In this document: positions 54,394-61,213 of the stretch, piece by piece | How the letters are laid out: every line of letters starts with the position of its first letter | Position numbering within the stretch: position 1 is the stretch's first letter | NCBI GenBank assembly: GCA_029339505.1 | Contig: JAQISU010000003.1 | Span: 20,529,001-20,593,000 of the forward strand | Source of the DNA: Unio delphinus | Lineage: Eukaryota; Mollusca; Bivalvia; Unionida; Unionidae | Direction of reading: 5' to 3' | Length of the DNA stretch: 64,000 bases | Program-made: the position numbers and the translations under genes | Notes under the pieces: model-generated | Seen by the model: only the letters and a program-made list of their open reading frames with translations | What the model was told of the DNA's origin: nothing | Databases searched by the model: none

Positions 54394-55818
54394 TCAGTCG
54401 GAAAAATGAGCTACGAGTTCTAAACACCAGGCTATTTTTGATCTAATGGTGGAGCTATCAACCGCGACGACATTAAAGTTTTTTTTGCGACCATCCATAA
54501 TTAACGTCGCGGTGCCACCAGAGTAGGTTTTACCGTCCGCGATCATATTAAATTGATCGATAGAGATCCACGTTAGCCTGTAGATACCATCGACCCATGT
54601 TGGCTTGTAGTCAGGGCCCACTATGCCGGGGAGACCCAAGATACCGATGGATAATGTAGTATAACCGTCTCTTATCCAATCCATGGTTCCATGATTAACC
54701 GTATACACGATATTTTTAACGCCCGTGTAGTGATGTGGAATCTTTACCTTTTCAGATATTCTTTTCAGGTTAAAAAGATCGTCGAAAATATCGAGATAAT
54801 TTACCCTGATTTTGGTAGGATCTATTGTTTTTCCACTCTCCTCCCTGTTAGAGAAGAATAATGAAACCAGAAGGTCTTCAACTTTAAGCTCTGCTTGGGT
54901 TTTAATATGGTTGTCGATGTTAGAAAATTTCGTCGTGATATCTTGGAGGCTACTGCCCTCAAAGAACTTATTAACAATATCGCTGGTGTGCTTTTGTTTG
55001 TCAATAGCGCTTTTAATTTCCGCGAGAGTCATGCCTGTCAACGATGTGGTTTCAGACACAGGTGTTCTCCCTAAAAATTTATCCACGATGGTATTAAGTG
55101 TTGTTTGTCTCACCATAAACATATTAATATCTTTGAGAGTCATTGTAGATGTAGCCGGGACACCAAAGAAATTATTAGCGATGTAGGCATTGTGAGTGTG
55201 CTTGCCGATAAACTCACTGATTTCAGCGAGAGTCATGCCAGCCACAAGCGGGGTTCCAAAGAACCTACCAACAATGTCGTTTGTGAGTTTTTGATCTTCG
55301 CTTACTTTAAAAATCTCGAGATAATTTGCCTTGATTTCTGAAGCAGTCATCATCCTTCCAGCTTCCTTGTTAGCGAAGAATGAATTCAACAAGTCTTTAA
55401 TTTCAGCGAGAGTCATGCCAACCACAAGCGGGGTTCCAAAAAATTTATGTACGACATTTTTGCGAAAAGCATTATAACCTCGTATAAAATCATTCAGCTC
55501 ACGTTCGTTGGTAGCAATCGCGTCGGTGATCGTAGACACAAGTGCGCCTGGTTTAAGTCGTCCGTCGTTGGAATACAGCGCAATAGAGTTTTCAGCGGCG
55601 TCGCGCTGCCGTATCAAAATGTCATTCAATGACACATCACTGGATTTCAATTTACCCTGTTTGTCTTGAAATACAACTATTTCATTAGGATCAACATTTG
55701 TTAAGTTCAACGTCTCAGCGATTTCATCTTCAATTATTTTTTTTATATCCTTGACAGAATCAGGTGGTGCAGTGTCATCGGGTTTGGGTTTCAAAGATCT
55801 CCCCCAAATATCAATCAT
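54394..55818 (-). CDS. Fibre-like repeat protein (474 aa)
   Basis: The protein has a charged N-terminus (about 1-110) and a middle with four or five repeats of a 25-60-residue unit holding FFGTPLVxGMTLAEI or variants (near residues 125, 190, 220, 250 and 285). A distinct C-terminal domain of about 110 residues ends the protein and is rich in Gly, Thr and aromatics (GTMDWIRDGYTTLSIGILG). A repetitive shaft before a compact head is the layout of trimeric attachment fibres; the position among capsid genes agrees. No sequence family is recognised, so this is an inference from architecture. The start at 55818 is preceded at 24 bp by tctaaaatcgt, which overlaps the stop codon of the protease gene. 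Confidence 0.5.
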   Translation of the reverse strand: MIDIWGRSLKPKPDDTAPPDSVKDIKKIIEDEIAETLNLTNVDPNEIVVFQDKQGKLKSSDVSLNDILIRQRDAAENSIALYSNDGRLKPGALVSTITDAIATNERELNDFIRGYNAFRKNVVHKFFGTPLVVGMTLAEIKDLLNSFFANKEAGRMMTASEIKANYLEIFKVSEDQKLTNDIVGRFFGTPLVAGMTLAEISEFIGKHTHNAYIANNFFGVPATSTMTLKDINMFMVRQTTLNTIVDKFLGRTPVSETTSLTGMTLAEIKSAIDKQKHTSDIVNKFFEGSSLQDITTKFSNIDNHIKTQAELKVEDLLVSLFFSNREESGKTIDPTKIRVNYLDIFDDLFNLKRISEKVKIPHHYTGVKNIVYTVNHGTMDWIRDGYTTLSIGILGLPGIVGPDYKPTWVDGIYRLTWISIDQFNMIADGKTYSGGTATLIMDGRKKNFNVVAVDSSTIRSKIAWCLELVAHFSD

Positions 55819-55841
55819 GTTATTGTAAAACTCTTTCTCTC

Positions 55842-55852
55842 TCTAAAATCGT
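55842..55852 (-). promoter_or_regulatory. Candidate viral promoter motif before the fibre-like gene
   Basis: Minus-strand ACGATTTTAGA, 24 bp upstream of the ATG at 55818. It contains the TAG stop of the protease gene. Confidence 0.45.
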
Positions 55853-56337
55853 TTCGATTTCCAGCGATTGCTAGTGTATTCATTCACGACAACATGTGGT
55901 GGTTTTCCGCTTGGGTTACTCAAGGAGTTAGAAATAGCGTCAAGGACATTTAATACTTCGCTGCCACATATTGGTGGGTCATTCATTTGTTGTGTTGGTA
56001 GCGTAGAATACCAAGTCTTCATTGGAAGGGTTTTTATATACCGCATAAACTCTTTTGGCGGGGCTAATCCATATGAATCAAAATAGACAATCCCACGTGG
56101 ATCAATAGCGTATGCAACCCAGTGAGTTCCAGGTCCGGTGCTGTTATCTAAATTAATGATTCCGGTTTCAACGCTGTTTGGTTGATGTGGTAATTGATCT
56201 TTCATAAAGACACCTCTGAAGTTTTTAATCGCGAGTTTTTTAGCCGCATCCATTAAATCAAAATTGGACATGGGAACCATAGGTTCCTCAATTAATAAAT
56301 CGTTCCTGGTAGTCTTAGACCCTTTCCGCTGTACCAC
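55843..56337 (-). CDS. Adenain-like maturation protease (C5 cysteine peptidase)
   Basis: It would cleave capsid and core precursor proteins during virion maturation. The catalytic signature is visible in order: His in GTHWVAY, Asp in YFDSYG, Gln in TQQMND, and Cys in PPICGSE, the H-D/E-Q-C arrangement of adenoviral and Polinton proteases. The conserved LDNSTGPGTHWVA strand precedes the His. Length, about 145-165 residues, is short next to adenovirus (about 204) but usual for Polintons. The first methionine overlaps the pX-like gene by 46 nt; the start at 56280 (MVPMSNFD) would avoid this and may be the real one. Confidence 0.88.
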   Translation of the reverse strand: MVQRKGSKTTRNDLLIEEPMVPMSNFDLMDAAKKLAIKNFRGVFMKDQLPHQPNSVETGIINLDNSTGPGTHWVAYAIDPRGIVYFDSYGLAPPKEFMRYIKTLPMKTWYSTLPTQQMNDPPICGSEVLNVLDAISNSLSNPSGKPPHVVVNEYTSNRWKSKRF

Positions 56338-56771
56338 GAATACGGGGTTCCTGGTAGTCTTAGACCCAATCCGTGAACGGATCGTCCCTTTTTTTTATAT
56401 CCTTTCCCAGTTGCTTTCTTTAGTGCCATTCCTGCTGCAGTACCAACGGCTCCTAACGCCGCTGCTTTAGCCACCGCTGGGGCTGCTGCTGCAATCAATG
56501 CTGGAATCGCAGCTAACAACGGAAATATACCGCCTGTTTTAATCATATTTTTGATAGCAGCCGCAGAAAGAGTAATCTGAACACCTTTTTTGGCTGCAAG
56601 TGCATCATTGAAATGTTTCACCTGACGAGTTGTCAGCGATAATTTATTTGCACCACCAGTCATTTGATTAGGTTTCAACGTGATTGTGGTTCCACATTTT
56701 TTAGCTGATTCCGATTGCAATTTTTTTAATTGACCGGGAGTTAACGTAACACTAATAACACTATATGACAT
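56292..56771 (-). CDS. pX-like core / minor capsid precursor protein (159 aa)
   Basis: A polar half (LTPGQLKKLQSE, LKPNQMTGG, LTTRQVKHFN) is followed by a strongly hydrophobic Ala-rich helix (about residues 85-120: FPLLAAIPALIAAAAPAVAK). A basic tail (ATGKGYKKKGRS) follows, then two copies of GLRLPGT. This resembles the adenoviral pX/pVI class of small basic or membrane-lytic virion proteins seen beside the protease in related elements. The GLRLPG repeat also shows at DNA level as a direct repeat near 56301 and 56343. Start preceded at 18 bp by tctaaatcgt. Confidence 0.6.
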   Translation of the reverse strand: MSYSVISVTLTPGQLKKLQSESAKKCGTTITLKPNQMTGGANKLSLTTRQVKHFNDALAAKKGVQITLSAAAIKNMIKTGGIFPLLAAIPALIAAAAPAVAKAAALGAVGTAAGMALKKATGKGYKKKGRSVHGLGLRLPGTPYSWYSGKGLRLPGTIY

Positions 56772-56789
56772 TATACATAATAGATTGAT

Positions 56790-56799
56790 TCTAAATCGT
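56790..56799 (-). promoter_or_regulatory. Candidate viral promoter motif before the pX-like gene
   Basis: Minus-strand ACGATTTAGA, 18 bp upstream of the ATG at 56771, identical to the word before the capsid gene. Confidence 0.5.
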
Positions 56800-56811
56800 T
56801 TACAATTTCAA

Positions 56812-58227
56812 TTACATGTTTTCTACTGGGGCATCTACCACTCTCATTCTTCCACCAACACCTTCAAGTAGCATTGATTTATCACTGAGAATGACAGCAA
56901 CCGCTCTATAATTAGCAATAGCACCACGAGTCACATTAGCTCTAAAGTGTATATCAACGACGGACTGTCTTGTTAAATCGAGATGTTCCAGTGAGAAGTA
57001 ATAGATCGGATACAGATTTTTAAAATCAAATTGTGATATTTGCAAACCAGTATCCACATTTTGATCACGTGCCATAAATGACAACAGACGATGATACACG
57101 CGTGCAATATGATTTTCGGTGTAATTAAGTTGTATATCCTCGGATGGTTCCTGTTGGCCATTTATTCTCAGTGAGACGTCTTTCACACCTAACTGATCAA
57201 ATATCATATGGCTGGAGAGTTGATTGCCAACTCGTGCGTTATCTTGTAACGCAACGAATATATGACGTGGCGCAGCAACACCTTGTTTTGATGCTAGATT
57301 CCACGTGAATAACCCGTTCAGATTTGATTGCTTCACATCTGTACTCACGGTTAGCCAACTCAACAACGACTTTCCTCCTTGGTCCATAAATGATAGTAAT
57401 CGTTCTTCTGCGGTGATTGCTGGAGTCAACACTGACATCCACAATGATATTTTTGTTAAATTGACTTTACCGGCATCAGCATTGGGATTTGCAGCATCTG
57501 CTGGAATCCTCCAAATTGCGTCATTATCATCACTTTTTCGTACAAGCGATACTGTATGCTTCGCCCCATAAATAACTTTTCGGACGTTTCTACAGAATCC
57601 AAATATGTGATGCAGTGGAATCACGCATGAAAATGATTTACGCGCTCCTTGCAACATTGAGTTTCGTGTTGCAGCTCCTAGATTGAAATTAGGATCGTTG
57701 TTTATAATCATATCTTCGATACCAGCAGGAGCAGGGTTAGCAGCACGATCATTTGGTCGTCTTACAACGAATTGTTTTCCTCCAGCGGTATTCTTACCAT
57801 CTTTTGCAAACATCATAGAGGGTCCTGCTGATCTTGTATAATCATCGGAATATCTCGCTAACCCGATTATTGTTGTAGCTACATCAACATCGCGATCTAT
57901 CGACTCGATTTCTTTTCCATCAATGAGATATCTAGCACTCTCAAATAACGCCATAATACCATTATTGACAAAACCGACTTGAGTACCATCTGGATACGGT
58001 GCTGGTACAGCAGTAGTATCAGCAGCTGTTACAAGTTCTCCTTCTACTTCAATAAATGCTTCACAGGGCAAAAAGTATTTACTGGTATCATGGACTTGAA
58101 GTTCAATTCGCGATCGACTATTTGCGTCTATTGCATGATAAGCGTAATATTGATAATCGCGTACAGAATCATCCTTGCCAACTGGGGCGTCTATATCAAA
58201 CGCCGGATCATGTGATTTTTTGAACAT
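56812..58227 (-). CDS. Major capsid protein, double jelly-roll type (471 aa)
   Basis: It forms the icosahedral shell. It is the largest all-beta-looking product of the cluster, with motifs I associate with capsid proteins of this element class: NNGIMALFESARYLIDGKEIE near residue 90 (given in part), CVIPLHHIFGFCRNVRKVIYG near 205 (given in part), and a C-terminal half with SVVDIHFRANV. No signal peptide or coiled coil is seen. At 471 residues it is shorter than typical Polinton capsid proteins of about 600 or more. It sits between core-like genes, as expected, and its start is preceded at 20 bp by tctaaatcgt. Structure prediction would settle the fold. Confidence 0.72.
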   Translation of the reverse strand: MFKKSHDPAFDIDAPVGKDDSVRDYQYYAYHAIDANSRSRIELQVHDTSKYFLPCEAFIEVEGELVTAADTTAVPAPYPDGTQVGFVNNGIMALFESARYLIDGKEIESIDRDVDVATTIIGLARYSDDYTRSAGPSMMFAKDGKNTAGGKQFVVRRPNDRAANPAPAGIEDMIINNDPNFNLGAATRNSMLQGARKSFSCVIPLHHIFGFCRNVRKVIYGAKHTVSLVRKSDDNDAIWRIPADAANPNADAGKVNLTKISLWMSVLTPAITAEERLLSFMDQGGKSLLSWLTVSTDVKQSNLNGLFTWNLASKQGVAAPRHIFVALQDNARVGNQLSSHMIFDQLGVKDVSLRINGQQEPSEDIQLNYTENHIARVYHRLLSFMARDQNVDTGLQISQFDFKNLYPIYYFSLEHLDLTRQSVVDIHFRANVTRGAIANYRAVAVILSDKSMLLEGVGGRMRVVDAPVENM

Positions 58228-58246
58228 TTTATTCTATTTATCAGAG

Positions 58247-58256
58247 TCTAAATCGT
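58247..58256 (-). promoter_or_regulatory. Candidate viral promoter motif before the major capsid gene
   Basis: The minus-strand word ACGATTTAGA ends 20 bp upstream of the ATG at 58227. The identical word stands at 56790-56799, 18 bp before the pX-like ATG. Close variants occur before other genes of the cluster. Confidence 0.5.
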
Positions 58257-58273
58257 AAAAATCCGTAGGATTT

Positions 58274-58708
58274 TCATCGACGTAGTTTTTTAAAGCCGCT
58301 TCCTGCTATCATATTTGCAATATTGCTTTGGTCCCCTTGATTTACCATCGACGCTAGTTTTTCATCTACTGCGTTATTTATAATTCTACTAACACTTGCA
58401 GGCATTTCCGCTGTAGACGGTAACGGTTTCTTTTTTCGTGATTTCACTAATGATGTTATTTTATTCTTCGCAGTTGAAAACGCTTTTCCAGCAAGATCTC
58501 CAACAGCACCAATACCCTTATCACGAATAACTTCAATTGCTTTCATTCCTAGTTGTTTAGCTAACGGCATCACTTTTGGAGCCATTCTCGCAAATAACCC
58601 TGCAATGGTATTGCCTAAACCATCTCCGTAGTATGCTCTATAAACTGGAAACCGTGAATTAACTACGTAGACGGGGGTTGGTTTATCATGATTGTAGTGT
58701 ATGATCAT
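58274..58708 (-). CDS. Small basic core-like virion protein (144 aa)
   Basis: Residues 28-50 include YGDGLGNTIAGLFARMAPKV, a glycine-rich amphipathic segment of the type found in pVI/pX-like proteins of Polinton relatives. An amphipathic helix region and a basic cluster (KSRKKKPLP, near residue 92) follow, and the tail ends SGFKKLRR. It is probably a DNA-binding or capsid-internal protein cut by the viral protease, but the exact counterpart is unknown. Its upstream sequence is nearly identical to that of the next gene (58771-59727). Confidence 0.6.
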   Translation of the reverse strand: MIIHYNHDKPTPVYVVNSRFPVYRAYYGDGLGNTIAGLFARMAPKVMPLAKQLGMKAIEVIRDKGIGAVGDLAGKAFSTAKNKITSLVKSRKKKPLPSTAEMPASVSRIINNAVDEKLASMVNQGDQSNIANMIAGSGFKKLRR

Positions 58709-58770
58709 TATTTGAAATCAGAAACCATTTTTCAATTGGAAACGCTAGCGTTTTTATTCAGTCTCGGTGA

Positions 58771-59727
58771 TTAATCACTGTGATACCCACTATCTACTAA
58801 CTCGTCAATGAAATCTCGATATGTTTTAATATCCATGATACCGCCGGCAAATAACCGTCTACAGATATCAGATGCTTCATTAATTATTTCCGGTGAGTTA
58901 TTTCCAGCTCGGAACCCTCCTACAAGAACTTCTAATCGTGATATATCATTGATAACACTACCAGGACATACCCCACTTTGGGGTCCACTGGAATCTTGCA
59001 ATCCACTTCCGCTATAACCAGTTGCTTCATCCTGTTTTTCTAAATCGGCTTCTTGTAATAAATAATCAAGAAAATCATCAGCAGGTGGTAGTTGTTGTTT
59101 TTTAGGTGAAAAAGATATTTTCTTTGCAGGTTGCTGTCGCTTTTGCGGTTTTTGTTTTTCATATTGTTTATACACTATATCCACCGCATTGATATATTCA
59201 ATGTATGATGCACTATCTGTCTTAATTTGACTTTTTTTAGTTTTGATTTTGTAGAATATATCAGCCCAATGAGTGAAATTCTTAACATATTTATGATGTT
59301 CTGGTTTCAACATTTTTTTTCTGTTTTCATAAGTCATAACAACAAGCGCAGGAATTTCTGGTGGATCAGTCTTATCAATTGCTGCTAACCTTTCCTCGTT
59401 AAATCTCACGCGTAAATCATCTACTGTTCTTTTTGATTCCATTTTTTGTACAGTCTGTTTTGTTTGTTCAGTTTTCGCTGCTATTTTTTCAAGTTCACCG
59501 ATAACAGATTTCCCTGTCTCGGGATCATTCCCCCGTATAGCACGCTCTACCCCGTACGTTGCTGTGGTTACTGGTTTAAACAATTCTTCGGATCCCGCAG
59601 CAAAATCAGTTTGTAAACTCTGTCGTTGTTGCAGTTTATTTCTTACAGAGTCACGAATTGGTACAAATCTCCTGATTGCATCCAGTCGTTCACGAGCCAA
59701 TCGGGTTGTTAATGCTTCATTGACCAT
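58771..59727 (-). CDS. Unknown virion-cluster protein with conserved-looking C-terminus (318 aa)
   Basis: A highly charged, helical N-terminal 120 residues (RLDAIRRFVPIRDSVRNKL) suggests coiled coil. A basic, Gln/Pro-rich middle (QKRQQPAKKISFSPKKQQ) and a compact C-terminal module of about 65 residues follow (DISRLEVLVGGFRAGNNSPE, then DICRRLFAGGIMDIKTYRDF). I recall the AGNNSPE module from other virus-like elements of invertebrates, but no function is known to me. Shares a 28-bp leader with 58274-58708, which suggests co-regulation. Confidence 0.6.
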   Translation of the reverse strand: MVNEALTTRLARERLDAIRRFVPIRDSVRNKLQQRQSLQTDFAAGSEELFKPVTTATYGVERAIRGNDPETGKSVIGELEKIAAKTEQTKQTVQKMESKRTVDDLRVRFNEERLAAIDKTDPPEIPALVVMTYENRKKMLKPEHHKYVKNFTHWADIFYKIKTKKSQIKTDSASYIEYINAVDIVYKQYEKQKPQKRQQPAKKISFSPKKQQLPPADDFLDYLLQEADLEKQDEATGYSGSGLQDSSGPQSGVCPGSVINDISRLEVLVGGFRAGNNSPEIINEASDICRRLFAGGIMDIKTYRDFIDELVDSGYHSD

Positions 59728-59829
59728 TATTTGAAATCAGAAACAATTTTTCAATTGCAAAACACTTTTTCAATCCGACCTAACACCATCGGATGATTTT
59801 TGACATCCCTTGAGGGTCGGCTAAAAAAA

Positions 59830-59907
59830 AATGATTAATGGTCGGGCAATCAAATAATGATAAATAGTCGGTCAATCAAATAATGATAAATGGTCGGTCA
59901 ATCAAAA
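59830..59907. repeat. Three 26-bp direct repeats
   Basis: Three consecutive copies of aatgataaatggtcggtc plus aatcaaat, with few changes, lie in the gap between two viral genes; the last copy reaches the stop codon of the next gene. They could be a protein-binding array for transcription or replication, or a simple expansion. Confidence 0.8.
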
Positions 59908-60258
59908 TTGTTCATTTTCTTGAATTAACGCCCGTAGGTTTCTAACTTTAGAATTAACCTCCTTTTTCAATTCGTATTCGTACCCCAATTCTTTTCGTAT
60001 TCGTTCTACGATGGTATACAACGGAGCGAACACACTTACGTCACTGGAAAATGCGAGAGAGTCCTTAATAGAATTCTGAATTCTTTTGATGAGCGCATAC
60101 TTCTTTGGTAGCATATATTTATTGTTGTTAACTCCGTATTCTATATCCTGAAAATCAGACATGATTTGATCAGGATTTAACCCATCTGATAGTTCAATAT
60201 CCCAACCTTTCAATTTTGAAATCTCGGATATGATGCTATTCATGTTTTCAGAATTCAT
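59902..60258 (-). CDS. Unknown small protein (118 aa)
   Basis: An open frame rich in helix formers; residues such as YALIKRIQNSIKDSLAF and VERIRKELGYEYELKKEV suggest an all-alpha protein. No family recognised. I chose the start at 60258 (MNSENM) because the tctaaatg word at 60281 lies 23 bp upstream, as in other genes of the cluster. The first possible methionine is at 60303, where it overlaps the stop of the endonuclease gene by one base (TAATG). Confidence 0.55.
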   Translation of the reverse strand: MNSENMNSIISEISKLKGWDIELSDGLNPDQIMSDFQDIEYGVNNNKYMLPKKYALIKRIQNSIKDSLAFSSDVSVFAPLYTIVERIRKELGYEYELKKEVNSKVRNLRALIQENEQF

Positions 60259-60280
60259 TATTCTATAATAATGATATATT

Positions 60281-60288
60281 TCTAAATG
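60281..60288 (-). promoter_or_regulatory. Candidate viral promoter motif before the 118-aa gene
   Basis: Minus-strand CATTTAGA, 23 bp upstream of the ATG at 60258; the core ATTTAGA is that of the other sites. Confidence 0.4.
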
Positions 60289-60302
60289 AAAAATATGACG
60301 CA

Positions 60303-60794
60303 TTAGACGTAACTAAATTTAACTTTCTGTCCTGTCTTTTTTGAAATCGCCGATCGATAAATCCCCTCTGCAACTTTTCGTACTGAGGATCCACAAATAT
60401 TGAAATACTTGCCGGCTTCATATATTGATTGAAATATTTTTTCTTCGTTAGTTATTGTATTCAAAGATTTTACGGGTTTCGCTTTTTTTGAACAAGTGCC
60501 AGTCCTTCCTCGTTTGGAATTCTCACTCTGTGTGATAGCTTGCAGATTTGATAAAGAATTGTTCTTTCGATTAGAATCCTTGTGATCGATAACAAGACCA
60601 TCCTCGATCAATCCATTAAAACATTCAAATATGAAACGATGATTGTGATATTTCTTCTTTCCAGCGCTAAACATCAAATACCCTTGATTAGTCACAAAAC
60701 CGACCGTTTTCTTCAAAATGCAGTGTCTGACAGTACCATCACTGGATGCTTCATAATTTAAAATCAAGGGATGCTGTCTGAATTCTTGGTTCAT
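60303..60794 (-). CDS. HNH homing endonuclease (163 aa)
   Basis: A free-standing endonuclease of the HNH_3 type. The core reads HNHRFIFECFNG, then VIDHKDSNRKNNSLSNLQAI with the His-Asn-His catalytic set, and closes with TQSEN. The first 35 residues resemble the small NUMOD4-like start (NYEASSDGTVRHC). Residues about 105-150 (FQSIYEAGKYFNICGSSVRK) are a NUMOD1/IENR-type helix-turn-helix DNA-binding module. Such genes cut a specific site to spread themselves and are common in phages and giant viruses. It lies in the cluster with normal spacing (14 bp to the next gene), with no sign of an intron around it. Confidence 0.88.
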   Translation of the reverse strand: MNQEFRQHPLILNYEASSDGTVRHCILKKTVGFVTNQGYLMFSAGKKKYHNHRFIFECFNGLIEDGLVIDHKDSNRKNNSLSNLQAITQSENSKRGRTGTCSKKAKPVKSLNTITNEEKIFQSIYEAGKYFNICGSSVRKVAEGIYRSAISKKTGQKVKFSYV

Positions 60795-60808
60795 TCGTAT
60801 ACATAATA

Positions 60809-61189
60809 CTATTGTTTGTCTAATTCATTGTTTGGTTTAATGATGAATCTTTCGATGTAGTCTTGAGGGGTTCTTATGATTTTGTCAGTGACAGTGTCAG
60901 TGTCAGGGACTTTTTCAGGGTCAAAATTTCTGATTGATTGTCCATTTTTTATTCTTTTATCATAATAACGCTTCAATTCCCTGTATCGCTTACCACCGCA
61001 ATTCAAACACAACCGTGATTTCCCCCTAACCCCAACCCCACATCGTATGCACGGTAACGGACCAAGGCTTCCACGACGAAAGCTTTGCATATGATACCCA
61101 CAGAACTCATTTCTGCATGATTTGTTACACGGGATTACTGATCCAATCATAAGCCACTTGCAGTGATTCATTATATAAAAATCTTTCAT
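60809..61189 (-). CDS. Cysteine-rich zinc-binding protein (126 aa)
   Basis: Residues 9-60 hold nine Cys and a His in CxxC-like spacing (CNKSCRNEFCGYH, CIRCGVG, CLNCGG), which suggests two zinc-ribbon-like sites. The rest is basic, then acidic, with no other motif. It is the first minus-strand gene beside the polymerase and may be an early regulator or a DNA-binding replication accessory. MNHCKW at residue 7 (61171) is an alternative start. No family named. Confidence 0.6.
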   Translation of the reverse strand: MKDFYIMNHCKWLMIGSVIPCNKSCRNEFCGYHMQSFRRGSLGPLPCIRCGVGVRGKSRLCLNCGGKRYRELKRYYDKRIKNGQSIRNFDPEKVPDTDTVTDKIIRTPQDYIERFIIKPNNELDKQ

Positions 61190-61213
61190 TTAAATGCTTG
61201 TTTTAATTATAGC
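61190..61213. promoter_or_regulatory. Divergent start region between early genes
   Basis: Only 24 bp (AT-rich, ttttaattata in the middle) separate the start codons of the zinc-binding gene (minus) and the polymerase gene (plus). Any promoters must overlap each other or the coding sequence unless an inner start is used (61171 would give 42 bp). Confidence 0.5.

Noticed and set aside
54812..55186. Plus-strand 124-codon hydrophobic frame in the viral region
   Set aside because: It is antisense to the well-supported fibre-like gene and has no motif or upstream signal.
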